This document shows positions 46,637-54,793 of a DNA stretch of 64,000 nucleotides, piece after piece. Origin of the DNA: an uncultured Lachnospiraceae bacterium (GTDB lineage: Bacteria > Bacillota > Clostridia > Lachnospirales > Lachnospiraceae); contig CADABQ010000015.1 of assembly GCA_902786205.1 (NCBI GenBank), forward strand, positions 1 through 64,000, read 5' to 3'. The notes under the pieces were generated by a model. That model was given only the letters and a program-made list of their open reading frames with translations, did not search any database and was not told where the DNA came from. Both the position numbers and the translations under genes were made by a program. Every line of letters begins with the position of its first letter. Within the stretch, counting starts at the first letter, position 1.

Positions 46637-47041
46637 ATGAGAAAAATATTGGTAATAGGTGGTGCCTGTCAGGGAAAAACGAAATGGGTGCAGGATAATT
46701 TCAAAGAATATCGACAGGTTTCTTTTTCAGAAGTTTTGAGAGAAAATCTGCAAGGAAAGGTACTTTCTGCTATTTATTTGGATTCTTTTCATTCTACAAC
46801 AAGAGAATGGATAAAGGCTGGGGAAGATCATAAGAAAAACTTAGAATATTTACGCAAAAACTTGTCTTGGGTGATTGTGGCAAATGAAATCGGAAATGGA
46901 GTAGTTCCAATGGATCCTTTTGAAAGGAAATGGAGAGAGGAGACAGGAAGAATGTTGTGTGAACTGGCGAAAGATGCAGATGAAGTGTATCGAATTTTTT
47001 GCGGGATACCATTACAGCTGAAAGGGGAAAATAAAGTATGA
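46637..47041 (+). CDS. Short CobU-like nucleotide-binding protein
   Basis: A 134-aa paralogue of CobU. The P-loop is GGACQGKTKW, and the C-terminal half has VIVANEIGNGVVPMDPFERK and YRIFCGIPLQLKG, both CobU features. The middle is much reduced: the His-Arg segment that carries GMP in CobU is missing. It may be a kinase-only form or a partner of the full CobU. ATG 46637 has AAAGGAG upstream. It overlaps cbiB by 4 bases. Confidence 0.8.
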   Translation: MRKILVIGGACQGKTKWVQDNFKEYRQVSFSEVLRENLQGKVLSAIYLDSFHSTTREWIKAGEDHKKNLEYLRKNLSWVIVANEIGNGVVPMDPFERKWREETGRMLCELAKDADEVYRIFCGIPLQLKGENKV

Positions 47042-48012
47042 AAGTTTCATTTTTTGCCTGTATGGTAGGTTTTATCTTGGACCTTATTTTTGGAGATCCC
47101 TATTGGATGTTTTTTCATCCTGCAAGATTGATTGGACATTTGATTACAGGGACAGAAAAAGTATGCCGAAAGTTATTTCCCAAAGGAAAAAAAGGAGAGT
47201 TTTTTGGGGGAATGGTATTGGTGTTTGTAGTGATTACAATTCCAGTGTGTATGGTAACTGCTATCATCTACATTTGTAGAAAAATCAATCCCATTGTTGG
47301 ATTTTTGGTGGAAAGTGTATTATGTTATTTTCTTTTTGCTACAAAGTCTTTAAAAGTGGAGAGTATGAAAGTGTGGGAGGCTTTGCAGTATGGAACACTG
47401 GAAGAAGGAAGAAAGGCTGTTGCGATGATTGTTGGAAGAGATGTGTCTTCTTTGACGGAAGAAGGAGTAGCAAAGGCAGCAGTAGAAACAGTAGCCGAAA
47501 ATACCTCCGATGGAATTATTGCACCAATGTTTTATATGATGCTTGGAGGCGTTCCTCTTGGGTATTTTTACAAAGCGATCAATACCATGGATTCCATGAT
47601 TGGTTATAAAAATGATACGTATTTATACTTTGGCAGAGTTGCTGCACGATTGGATGATTTGGTTAATTATATTCCTGCACGATTGAGTGCTTGTTTTATG
47701 TTATTCGCTGCTTATTTGTTGCCTGGATTCAATGGAAGAAAAGCTTGGGAAATATATAAACGAGATCATAAAAAAAGTGCCAGTCCTAACGCAGCACAAA
47801 CAGAATCGGTATGTGCGGGAGCAATGGAAATACAGATTTTAGGAGATGCTTATTACTTTGGTGTTTTACATAAAAAAGATACCATCGGAGATGCAGAAAA
47901 GAAAGTGTCTGTGGATAGTATAAGAGAAGTGAATCGATTACTATATGGAACCGTATGGATTGGAATGCTTCTTTCTTGTATGATAAAGGGAATCATATTG
48001 TGGTATATCTAA
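47038..48012 (+). CDS. cbiB: Adenosylcobinamide-phosphate synthase
   Basis: A 324-aa membrane enzyme that attaches aminopropanol (or its phosphate) to adenosylcobyric acid. FILDLIFGDPYWMFFHPARLIG at the N-terminus, VAETVAENTSDGIIAPMFY, KAINTMDSMIGYKNDTY and SPNAAQTESVCAGAMEIQ are the CbiB signatures. It works with the threonine-phosphate decarboxylase encoded next. Confidence 0.95.
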   Translation: MKVSFFACMVGFILDLIFGDPYWMFFHPARLIGHLITGTEKVCRKLFPKGKKGEFFGGMVLVFVVITIPVCMVTAIIYICRKINPIVGFLVESVLCYFLFATKSLKVESMKVWEALQYGTLEEGRKAVAMIVGRDVSSLTEEGVAKAAVETVAENTSDGIIAPMFYMMLGGVPLGYFYKAINTMDSMIGYKNDTYLYFGRVAARLDDLVNYIPARLSACFMLFAAYLLPGFNGRKAWEIYKRDHKKSASPNAAQTESVCAGAMEIQILGDAYYFGVLHKKDTIGDAEKKVSVDSIREVNRLLYGTVWIGMLLSCMIKGIILWYI

Positions 48013-48025
48013 AGTATGGGATTAT

Positions 48026-49081
48026 GTGAAAGGAATGAAAAAGGTGGAAGAGATACATGGTGGCAACATATATAAATATCCTAACGTGCTAGATTTTTCA
48101 GCAAACATCAATCCGTTTGGACCGCCGGAAGGTGTTCTGAAAAGAATGCATCATACGATGCAAAAGATTGAACAGTATCCAGATGACACTTGTGCAAGAT
48201 TGCGTGAAAAATTAGGTCAATTTTTAGGAGTTTCTCCCGATAGTCTTATTTGTGGAAATGGAGCGGCGGATTTAATCTATCGTTTGGCATGGGCAATCCG
48301 ACCAAAACATGCAATGGTACTGTCCCCCTGTTTTTCGGAATATGAAAAAGCATTAAATATGTTGCATACAAAAGTGGAACATTTTTGGTTACCGAAAGAG
48401 AATTTTCTTTTACCAGATACCTTTCTGGAGAGAATAACAGAATCATTGGATTTTATTGTGTTGTGTAATCCGAATAATCCAACAGGACAATTAATTCCAC
48501 CCGAGCAAATGAAACATATTGTGGAAAAATGTGAAAAAATGCATGTTTTTCTGTTGATTGATGAATGTTTTTTGCCATTTTTGGAAGAGGAAAAAAGGTA
48601 TTCTTTTTTAAACGATACAAAAGTACATGACAATATATTTGTGTTGCGGGCGTTTACTAAGATGTATGCTGTGCCGGGATTACGATTGGGATATGGAGTA
48701 TGTAGCAATGCCTCTGTTTTGGAACGAATGCAAAATGCAGGACCACCATGGAATGTTTCAACATTGGCACAGGAGGCAGGTGAAGCTGCACTTTTCGAAC
48801 AATCCTATGTAAAAAAAACCATTGCATATTTGAATGAAGAGAAAGCCTATTTATACAAAGAGTTAGAAAAATTACCGCTTCTGTTTTGGTATGGTGCAGC
48901 CAATTACATTTTTATGAAAGGACCAGAAGATTTACAGAAACGCCTTTTGGACAAAGGCATTTTGATTCGAGATTGTAGTAACTATATCAATTTAGAAAAG
49001 GGATACTATCGAATTGCAGTGCGGACACATAAGGAAAATCAAATACTTTTGGAGCAATTAAAGAACATCCTAATACGCTGA
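48026..49081 (+). CDS. cobD: L-threonine-O-3-phosphate decarboxylase
   Basis: A 351-aa PLP enzyme that makes aminopropanol phosphate for CbiB. VLDFSANINPFGPPEGV, CGNGAADLIYRLAWAIRPK and VLCNPNNPTGQLI are the fold I motifs, and the PLP Lys is in LRAFTKMYAVPGLRLG. Histidinol-phosphate aminotransferase is very similar; the place after cbiB decides. The start could be GTG 48026 or ATG 48035, and neither has a good site. Confidence 0.9.
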   Translation: MKGMKKVEEIHGGNIYKYPNVLDFSANINPFGPPEGVLKRMHHTMQKIEQYPDDTCARLREKLGQFLGVSPDSLICGNGAADLIYRLAWAIRPKHAMVLSPCFSEYEKALNMLHTKVEHFWLPKENFLLPDTFLERITESLDFIVLCNPNNPTGQLIPPEQMKHIVEKCEKMHVFLLIDECFLPFLEEEKRYSFLNDTKVHDNIFVLRAFTKMYAVPGLRLGYGVCSNASVLERMQNAGPPWNVSTLAQEAGEAALFEQSYVKKTIAYLNEEKAYLYKELEKLPLLFWYGAANYIFMKGPEDLQKRLLDKGILIRDCSNYINLEKGYYRIAVRTHKENQILLEQLKNILIR

Positions 49082-49157
49082 TATTACATTTTTGAAAAAG
49101 TAGATTAGGAGTGTAGAACAGTAAATAGAGTACATCTGTTACAAAGGGAGGATTTAT

Positions 49158-50678
49158 ATGGCAAAGTCGATTATGATACAAGGAACCATGTCAAATGCAG
49201 GAAAGAGCTTGCTTGTGGGCGGATTATGTAGAGTCTTAAAACAAGATGGGTATAATGTTGCACCGTTTAAATCTCAAAATATGGCATTGAATTCGTTTAT
49301 AACAAGCGAGGGTGCGGAAATGGGACGTGCACAGGTTATGCAGGCAGAAGCGGCAGGAATCGCACCAACGGTGAATATGAATCCAATCTTATTAAAACCA
49401 ACCAATGATACGGGGTCTCAGGTTATTGTGAATGGAGAAGTCATAGAAACGATGTCGGCTAAGGAATATTATAAAAATAAGAAGCGGTTTATACCAGCTA
49501 TTTTAGAAGCGTATCATCAGTTGGAGAAGGAAAGAGATATTATTGTATTGGAGGGGGCGGGAAGTCCGGCAGAAATCAATTTGAAAGAAAATGATATTGT
49601 AAATATGGGAATGGCAAAGATGGCAAAGGCCCCCGTACTTTTGGTGGGGGATATTGATCGTGGTGGTGTTTTTGCGCAATTGATCGGGACAATCGCATTA
49701 TTGGAAAAAGAGGAACTGGGGTATTTAAAAGGTTTGGTAATCAACAAATTTCGAGGTGACAAAGATATTTTAATGCCGGGAATTCGGATGTTGGAGGAAA
49801 AAGGAGGAAAACCGGTTCTTGGAATTGTTCCATATGTATATGTAGATATTGATGATGAGGATAGTCTTTCTCAACGTTTTGAAAAGAAAAAAACAGTGGG
49901 ATGTGTGGATATAGCAGTGATACGTTTGCCACGCATTTCTAATTTTACAGATTTTAATGTGTTTGAATGTTTTGAGGAGGTTTCTGTCCGTTATGTTTCG
50001 ACACCAGCTCAGCTAGGAAATCCGGATATGATTTTATTGCCTGGTACAAAAAATACGATAGAAGATTTACTTTGGCTGCGACAAAATGGATTAGAGGCGA
50101 AAATTTTACAACAGGCAGCAGCGGGAAAAATAATATTTGGAATTTGTGGTGGGTACCAGATGCTTGGAGAAAGTATATGTGATTGGAATGAAATGGAACA
50201 AGGAGGATGTGTGCGTGGAATGGGATTACTGCCAATCAAGACCTGTTTTCAAACAGAAAAGACTAGAACCAGAGTATCTGGGAAATTTGAGACACTGGAG
50301 GGAAAACTGAAAGCCTTGACGGGTGTTTCGATGGAAGGTTACGAGATACATATGGGAAGTTCAGAGATAATTGGTATGGGAAAAACATTGACGCAATTAA
50401 AAAATGAGTTAGAAACAGAGCAAGGTGGGCAGAAAAAAATAGATGGAGCGCAGCGGGAAAATGTATATGGAAGTTATGTACATGGGATTTTTGACGCACC
50501 GGATGTAGCAAAACAAATCGTTACGATTCTGATGAGGGAAAAAGGAATTGCAACGGATAACGTGCAGGCATTTCAAATGAAAGAATACAAAGAACAACAG
50601 TATGACCTTTTAGCGGATACGATACGTCAGGCGTTGGATATGGAAAAGGTATATGAAATCATAGAAAAAGGAATGTAG
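49158..50678 (+). CDS. cbiP: Cobyric acid synthase
   Basis: A 506-aa amidase that adds four amides. The N-terminal domain has [35 protein letters not shown] and [13 protein letters not shown]. The amidotransferase domain has [12 protein letters not shown] and the nucleophile Cys in [11 protein letters not shown]. The catalytic His is in [16 protein letters not shown] precedes the ATG. The length is usual. Confidence 0.96.
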   Translation: MAKSIMIQGTMSNAGKSLLVGGLCRVLKQDGYNVAPFKSQNMALNSFITSEGAEMGRAQVMQAEAAGIAPTVNMNPILLKPTNDTGSQVIVNGEVIETMSAKEYYKNKKRFIPAILEAYHQLEKERDIIVLEGAGSPAEINLKENDIVNMGMAKMAKAPVLLVGDIDRGGVFAQLIGTIALLEKEELGYLKGLVINKFRGDKDILMPGIRMLEEKGGKPVLGIVPYVYVDIDDEDSLSQRFEKKKTVGCVDIAVIRLPRISNFTDFNVFECFEEVSVRYVSTPAQLGNPDMILLPGTKNTIEDLLWLRQNGLEAKILQQAAAGKIIFGICGGYQMLGESICDWNEMEQGGCVRGMGLLPIKTCFQTEKTRTRVSGKFETLEGKLKALTGVSMEGYEIHMGSSEIIGMGKTLTQLKNELETEQGGQKKIDGAQRENVYGSYVHGIFDAPDVAKQIVTILMREKGIATDNVQAFQMKEYKEQQYDLLADTIRQALDMEKVYEIIEKGM

Positions 50679-50694
50679 AAAGGGCGAGAAAAGA

Positions 50695-51348
50695 ATGAGT
50701 ATAAAGGTTGGAAATATAATATTAGAACAAGTATTGCCACAGGAAATTGAAAAGAGAAGTTTTGAAATTATTACAGAAGAACTTGGAAATAGAAAATTTC
50801 CTGAGGATCAGGAGCCTATTATTAAACGTTGTATTCATACAGCAGCGGATTTTGATTACGCAGATACTCTTTGTTTTTCAGATGGAGTTGTAAAACTAGC
50901 AAAGGAAGCAATTAAAAATGGTGCATGCATTGTAACGGATACACAGATGGGAAAGTCGGGCATCAATAAAAAAGTATTAGAAAAATATGGTGGACAGGTG
51001 TATTGCTTTATGAGTGATGAGGATGTAGCACAGGAAGCAAAGACAAGGAAAATAACCAGGGCTGCGGTAAGTATGGAAAAAGCAGCTACATTAAAAGACG
51101 ATCTTATATTTGCCGTTGGAAATGCTCCAACAGCGTTAGTAAAATTATACGAATTAATACAGGAGGGAAAAATAACACCGAAACTTATCATAGGTGTGCC
51201 AGTTGGTTTTGTAAATGTAGTACAGGCAAAAGAACTAATTATGACAGCCGGAATCCCTTATATTGTTGCAAGAGGAAGAAAAGGTGGCAGCAATGTAGCC
51301 GCAGCTATATGCAATGCGTTGCTTTATCAGATAGACAAAGAAAGATAA
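50695..51348 (+). CDS. cbiC: Cobalt-precorrin-8 methylmutase
   Basis: A 217-aa methyl shift enzyme that yields cobyrinate. RCIHTAADFDYADTL carries the catalytic His. IVTDTQMGKSGINKK, AVGNAPTALVKLYELI, GVPVGFVNVVQAKE and ARGRKGGSNVAAA are all family motifs. It is the last gene of the operon, followed 5 bases later by a terminator. Confidence 0.96.
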   Translation: MSIKVGNIILEQVLPQEIEKRSFEIITEELGNRKFPEDQEPIIKRCIHTAADFDYADTLCFSDGVVKLAKEAIKNGACIVTDTQMGKSGINKKVLEKYGGQVYCFMSDEDVAQEAKTRKITRAAVSMEKAATLKDDLIFAVGNAPTALVKLYELIQEGKITPKLIIGVPVGFVNVVQAKELIMTAGIPYIVARGRKGGSNVAAAICNALLYQIDKER

Positions 51349-51349
51349 A

Positions 51350-51381
51350 AAAATGCCCTAAACTGCATAGGGCAGAATTTT
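51350..51381 (+). terminator. Intrinsic terminator of the cbi operon
   Basis: TGCCCTA (51354-51360) pairs with TAGGGCA (51368-51374). An A tract lies before and GAATTTTT after. Confidence 0.85.
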
Positions 51382-51464
51382 TGCGGTATTTTTGTACCGA
51401 AAATACCTATTCGCAAACAGCGAATGAACGGTTTCTAAACTTTATAAAAAAAATATAAAATATA

Positions 51465-51512
51465 TTGACAATCGTAAAAAATTGAGTATAGTTAATAATT
51501 AACATCTGTTAA
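51465..51512 (+). promoter_or_regulatory. Promoter and MarR operator
   Basis: -35 TTGACA (51465-51470), a 16-bp spacer and -10 TATAGT (51487-51492). A perfect palindrome GTTAATAATTAAC (51491-51503) overlaps the -10 and is followed by TTAACATCTGTTAA, giving further dyads with the same half sites. This is a typical place for autorepression by the MarR protein encoded at 51718. Confidence 0.85.
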
Positions 51513-51552
51513 ATATGCATGCAAAATAATTAAGAATAAGGCAGGAAGACTT

Positions 51553-51690
51553 TTGTTTTGTCAGAGTGCGAATAAGTCAATTGCGTTAGCAAGTGACTCT
51601 CCGTGATTTATATGAGTAACGGATTAAATTCCACACTTGCGTGGGACCTTGGTGATTATCGCAAAACGATGGTAACACGCAAAGCGTGTT
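51553..51690 (+). ncRNA. Structured leader of the marR-ABC exporter operon
   Basis: Four hairpins are seen: AGTCA-A-TTGC/GCAA-G-TGACT (51575-51598, loop GTTA); TCCGT/ACGGA (51600-51623); a nested stem TTGCGTG..ACC..ATCG/CGAT..GGT..CACGCAA (51637-51682); and AACACGC/GCGTGTT (51674-51690). The last two share the CACGC strand and exclude each other, as in attenuation. A possible 17-codon leader peptide starts at TTG 51553 behind AGGAAG and ends at 51606. No known RNA family was recognised. Confidence 0.55.
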
Positions 51691-51717
51691 TCTTGTAGTT
51701 TAGAAAAGAAAGGAAGG

Positions 51718-52197
51718 ATGAAGTTGTGTAAAAAAGAATTGCAAAATCAGTTTTTAAGATTTATGCAAGAGTTTCAAAAAATCCATTTAGAACGTATGGT
51801 TCCTGAAGTTTCCAAAATGGAATTTATTACCTTGCAACAAATATTTTCTTTACAAGGAAAGAGTGAAAGGGAAGAAGGCATCTACGTAGCAGATTTAATA
51901 AAACGAATGGATACACACCCCTCCGCTATGTCCAGATTATTAAAAGGTCTGGAGGAGAAGGGATATATACAAAGAGAAACCGATAAAAAGAACCGGAGAA
52001 ATACTTTGGTTTGTGTGTCAGAACAAGGAAAACAAAAGTGCACGCAGATACGACAGAGGATGGAAAAATACATGGATGGCGTGTTCCAAAAGATGGGAGA
52101 AGAAAAAGTGATAGAATTATTTCATCTATGGGAACAGCTATTGATATGTATGAATGAAGAACTGGCGAATGTGCCATCTATGCAAGAATTGATATAG
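51718..52197 (+). CDS. MarR-family transcriptional regulator
   Basis: A 159-aa winged-helix regulator. The recognition helix region reads VADLIKRMDTHPSAMSRLLKGLEEKGYI, and the wing follows (RETDKKNRRNTLVCVSEQG). Helices at both ends would form the dimer. It is the first gene before a two-subunit drug exporter, and an operator overlaps its promoter. It likely represses the operon until a ligand binds. The start lies right after AAAGGAAGG. Confidence 0.9.
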   Translation: MKLCKKELQNQFLRFMQEFQKIHLERMVPEVSKMEFITLQQIFSLQGKSEREEGIYVADLIKRMDTHPSAMSRLLKGLEEKGYIQRETDKKNRRNTLVCVSEQGKQKCTQIRQRMEKYMDGVFQKMGEEKVIELFHLWEQLLICMNEELANVPSMQELI

Positions 52198-52276
52198 TTC
52201 TTCAGAAGTTTGCATAAAATAGAAAAAGCAAATGGAATTTGTAAACGGATATTAAAAAAGAAAGGAAAAGGAAATA

Positions 52277-54793
52277 ATGCGTAAGATATTTAAAAATCTG
52301 GTACCATTTTGGAAAATGATACTTCTTGTTCTTGTATTCTTATGTGTACAAGCGGTGTGTGATCTGTCATTACCTTCTTATACATCTAATATTATTGATA
52401 CAGGAATTCAAAATAAAGGTGTAGAGCATGTTTTGCCTGAAAAAATAACAGAAGAAGAATATGATAATTTGGGAATTTTCTTGACCAATAAAGAAAAGAA
52501 AACATTAAAAAAGATTTATCATTTAGATAAGAAACAGCAAATTTATACCTTACAAGAAAAGAAGAAGTCTAAGCTGGCGCATTATGATGAACAGTTTGCG
52601 ATTGCAATGTTATTAGATAATCAGATGTCTGCCATGTCAGAAAAAGATTTTAAAAAGATGGTTGCACAGCAACAGAAACAGGCGCAGGAAAAAGCCAAGG
52701 AAATGGCAGAGCAGCAACAGAAGCAAGCGCAGGAAAATGCAAAAAGCATGACCAAAGAGCAGAAAAAGGAACTAGCTGCAATGCAAAAATCAGCACAAGA
52801 AGATACTAAGACTGCACAAGAAAAGACTGCACAGAATGCAGGACAGCAGCAATCGGCAGCTACACAAAATATAGAAGATTTACCTGTGGAGCAGTTGATA
52901 AAACAACTGGGAGTGGATTTGCCAATAACAGAAAAAAAGGTAGAAGAAAATGGAAAGAAAACAACTGTTAAATTTGTAGATGTTCGTCCTCTTTATCAGA
53001 TGATGGAACAAAACGGACAGATTACAGAGGATATGATCATAGAGATACGAGATTCTGTTGAGAAAAAAATGAAAACAATGGGAAAAACCATGATTCATTC
53101 TTCTGCAATTGCACAAACGATTGCCATTGAAAAAAATGCAGGGATTGATATGGACAAAAAACAGACATCGTATTTATGGATTTGCGGAGGAAAAATGCTT
53201 GGATTAGCATTTTTGATGGCGATTGCAACAATCGTAGTAGGATATTTAGCAGCTAAGATTGGTGCAGGAATTGGTAGAAATCTTCGTGAAACCATGTTCC
53301 AGAAAGTAGTTCATTTTTCGAATACAGAGATGGATAAGTTTTCGACGGCATCTTTGATTACACGTACTACAAACGATGTACAACAAATTCAGTTAGTTAG
53401 TACGATGATGCTTCGATTGGTGGCATATGCGCCAATTCTTGGTATTGGTGGTATTATCAAGGTATGTCAGACTGGCGCTGGTATGGGTTGGGTGATTGCA
53501 TTGGCAATCGTTGTAATTCTTGCTTTTGTAGGCTTATTGATGTCTTTAGCTATGCCAAAGTTTCAATTAATGCAGACATTAGTAGATAAAGTGAACTTGG
53601 TTGCTCGTGAAATTTTAACCGGATTATCAGTTATACGTGCTTTTGGTCGAGAGAAAAAAGAAGAAGAACGCTTTGATGAAGCCAATAAGCAGTTAACGAA
53701 GACCACATTATTTACAAACCGTGTGATGACATTTATGATGCCTGGTATGATGCTTGTAATGTATGGATTGACGATTTTGATTGTATGGGTTGCAACACAC
53801 AAGATTGATGATGGTGTTATGGAAGTTGGTTCTATGACTGCATTTATAACATATGCAATGATGATTGTAATGTCATTTTTAATGCTTACTATGATGTCAA
53901 TTATGTTACCAAGAGCAGCAGTTGCAGCAAATCGTATTGAGGAAGTAGAGAAAACAGAAATTAGTATAAAGGATGCAGAGATATGTAAAAAATTGCCAGA
54001 GGTATCCAAACATGGTGTGTTAGAGTTTGCAGATGTTTGCTTCCGTTATCCTGGAGCAAAGGAAGATGTACTCAGTGGAATTAGTTTTAAGGCAGAGCCT
54101 GGAAAAACAACAGCTATTATCGGTAGTACTGGTTGTGGAAAATCGACTATGGTATATTTGATACCAAGATTATATGATGTGACAGCAGGAAGTATCCGTT
54201 TAGATGGAGTGGACATTCGTGAGGTATCTATGAGTGACTTACGTGATCGAATTGGTTTTGTACCACAAAAAGGAGTTCTATTTTCTGGAACGATTACATC
54301 GAATCTTCGCTTTGGTAATAAAAATGCAACACAAGAAGAAATTGAACAGGCAGCGGAAATTGCACAGGCTACAGAGTTTATTACGAAAAAAGAGGAAAAG
54401 TTTGAAAGTGCAATCGCACAAGGCGGAAGCAATGTATCTGGTGGACAAAAGCAACGTTTGGCCATTGCAAGAGCTATTGTGAAAAAGGCAGATATTTATA
54501 TTTTTGATGACAGTTTTTCAGCATTAGATGTAAAAACAGATGCGGAAGTTCGAAAAGCATTGGGAGAAAAAGTGAAAGACTCTACCGTTCTTATTGTTGC
54601 ACAGCGTATTAGTACTATTTTGCATGCAGATCAAATCCTAGTAGTAGATGATGGAAAGATTGTTGGAAAAGGTACGCATGAACAGTTGTTAAAAGATTGC
54701 GACGTTTATTTACAAATTGCAAAATCACAGTTATCAGAAAAAGAATTAGGATTAGAAGGAAAGGAGGATGAAAAGCATGAAAAGCATGAGTAG
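52277..54793 (+). CDS. ABC exporter half-transporter with degenerate ATP site and large extracytoplasmic insert
   Basis: An 838-aa half-transporter, ~250 aa longer than usual. TM1 lies at about 15-35. Residues ~45-300 form an inserted hydrophilic domain rich in Gln, Lys and Glu (for example QQQKQAQEKAKEMAEQQQKQ), before TM2 near 310. The nucleotide domain (~590-820) has Walker A STGCGKST and signature NVSGGQKQR. In Walker B the catalytic Glu is Asp (IYIFDDSFS), and the H-loop His is Gln (VAQRIST). This is the non-catalytic half of a heterodimer such as TM287/288 or BmrCD. It overlaps its partner by 26 bases. Confidence 0.92.
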   Translation: MRKIFKNLVPFWKMILLVLVFLCVQAVCDLSLPSYTSNIIDTGIQNKGVEHVLPEKITEEEYDNLGIFLTNKEKKTLKKIYHLDKKQQIYTLQEKKKSKLAHYDEQFAIAMLLDNQMSAMSEKDFKKMVAQQQKQAQEKAKEMAEQQQKQAQENAKSMTKEQKKELAAMQKSAQEDTKTAQEKTAQNAGQQQSAATQNIEDLPVEQLIKQLGVDLPITEKKVEENGKKTTVKFVDVRPLYQMMEQNGQITEDMIIEIRDSVEKKMKTMGKTMIHSSAIAQTIAIEKNAGIDMDKKQTSYLWICGGKMLGLAFLMAIATIVVGYLAAKIGAGIGRNLRETMFQKVVHFSNTEMDKFSTASLITRTTNDVQQIQLVSTMMLRLVAYAPILGIGGIIKVCQTGAGMGWVIALAIVVILAFVGLLMSLAMPKFQLMQTLVDKVNLVAREILTGLSVIRAFGREKKEEERFDEANKQLTKTTLFTNRVMTFMMPGMMLVMYGLTILIVWVATHKIDDGVMEVGSMTAFITYAMMIVMSFLMLTMMSIMLPRAAVAANRIEEVEKTEISIKDAEICKKLPEVSKHGVLEFADVCFRYPGAKEDVLSGISFKAEPGKTTAIIGSTGCGKSTMVYLIPRLYDVTAGSIRLDGVDIREVSMSDLRDRIGFVPQKGVLFSGTITSNLRFGNKNATQEEIEQAAEIAQATEFITKKEEKFESAIAQGGSNVSGGQKQRLAIARAIVKKADIYIFDDSFSALDVKTDAEVRKALGEKVKDSTVLIVAQRISTILHADQILVVDDGKIVGKGTHEQLLKDCDVYLQIAKSQLSEKELGLEGKEDEKHEKHE

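Noticed and set aside
51637..51682. T-box-like core TGGGACC in the marR leader
   Set aside because: It fits the UGGNACC core, but there is no Stem I, specifier loop or proper antiterminator/terminator pair, and the downstream genes are not amino-acid related.
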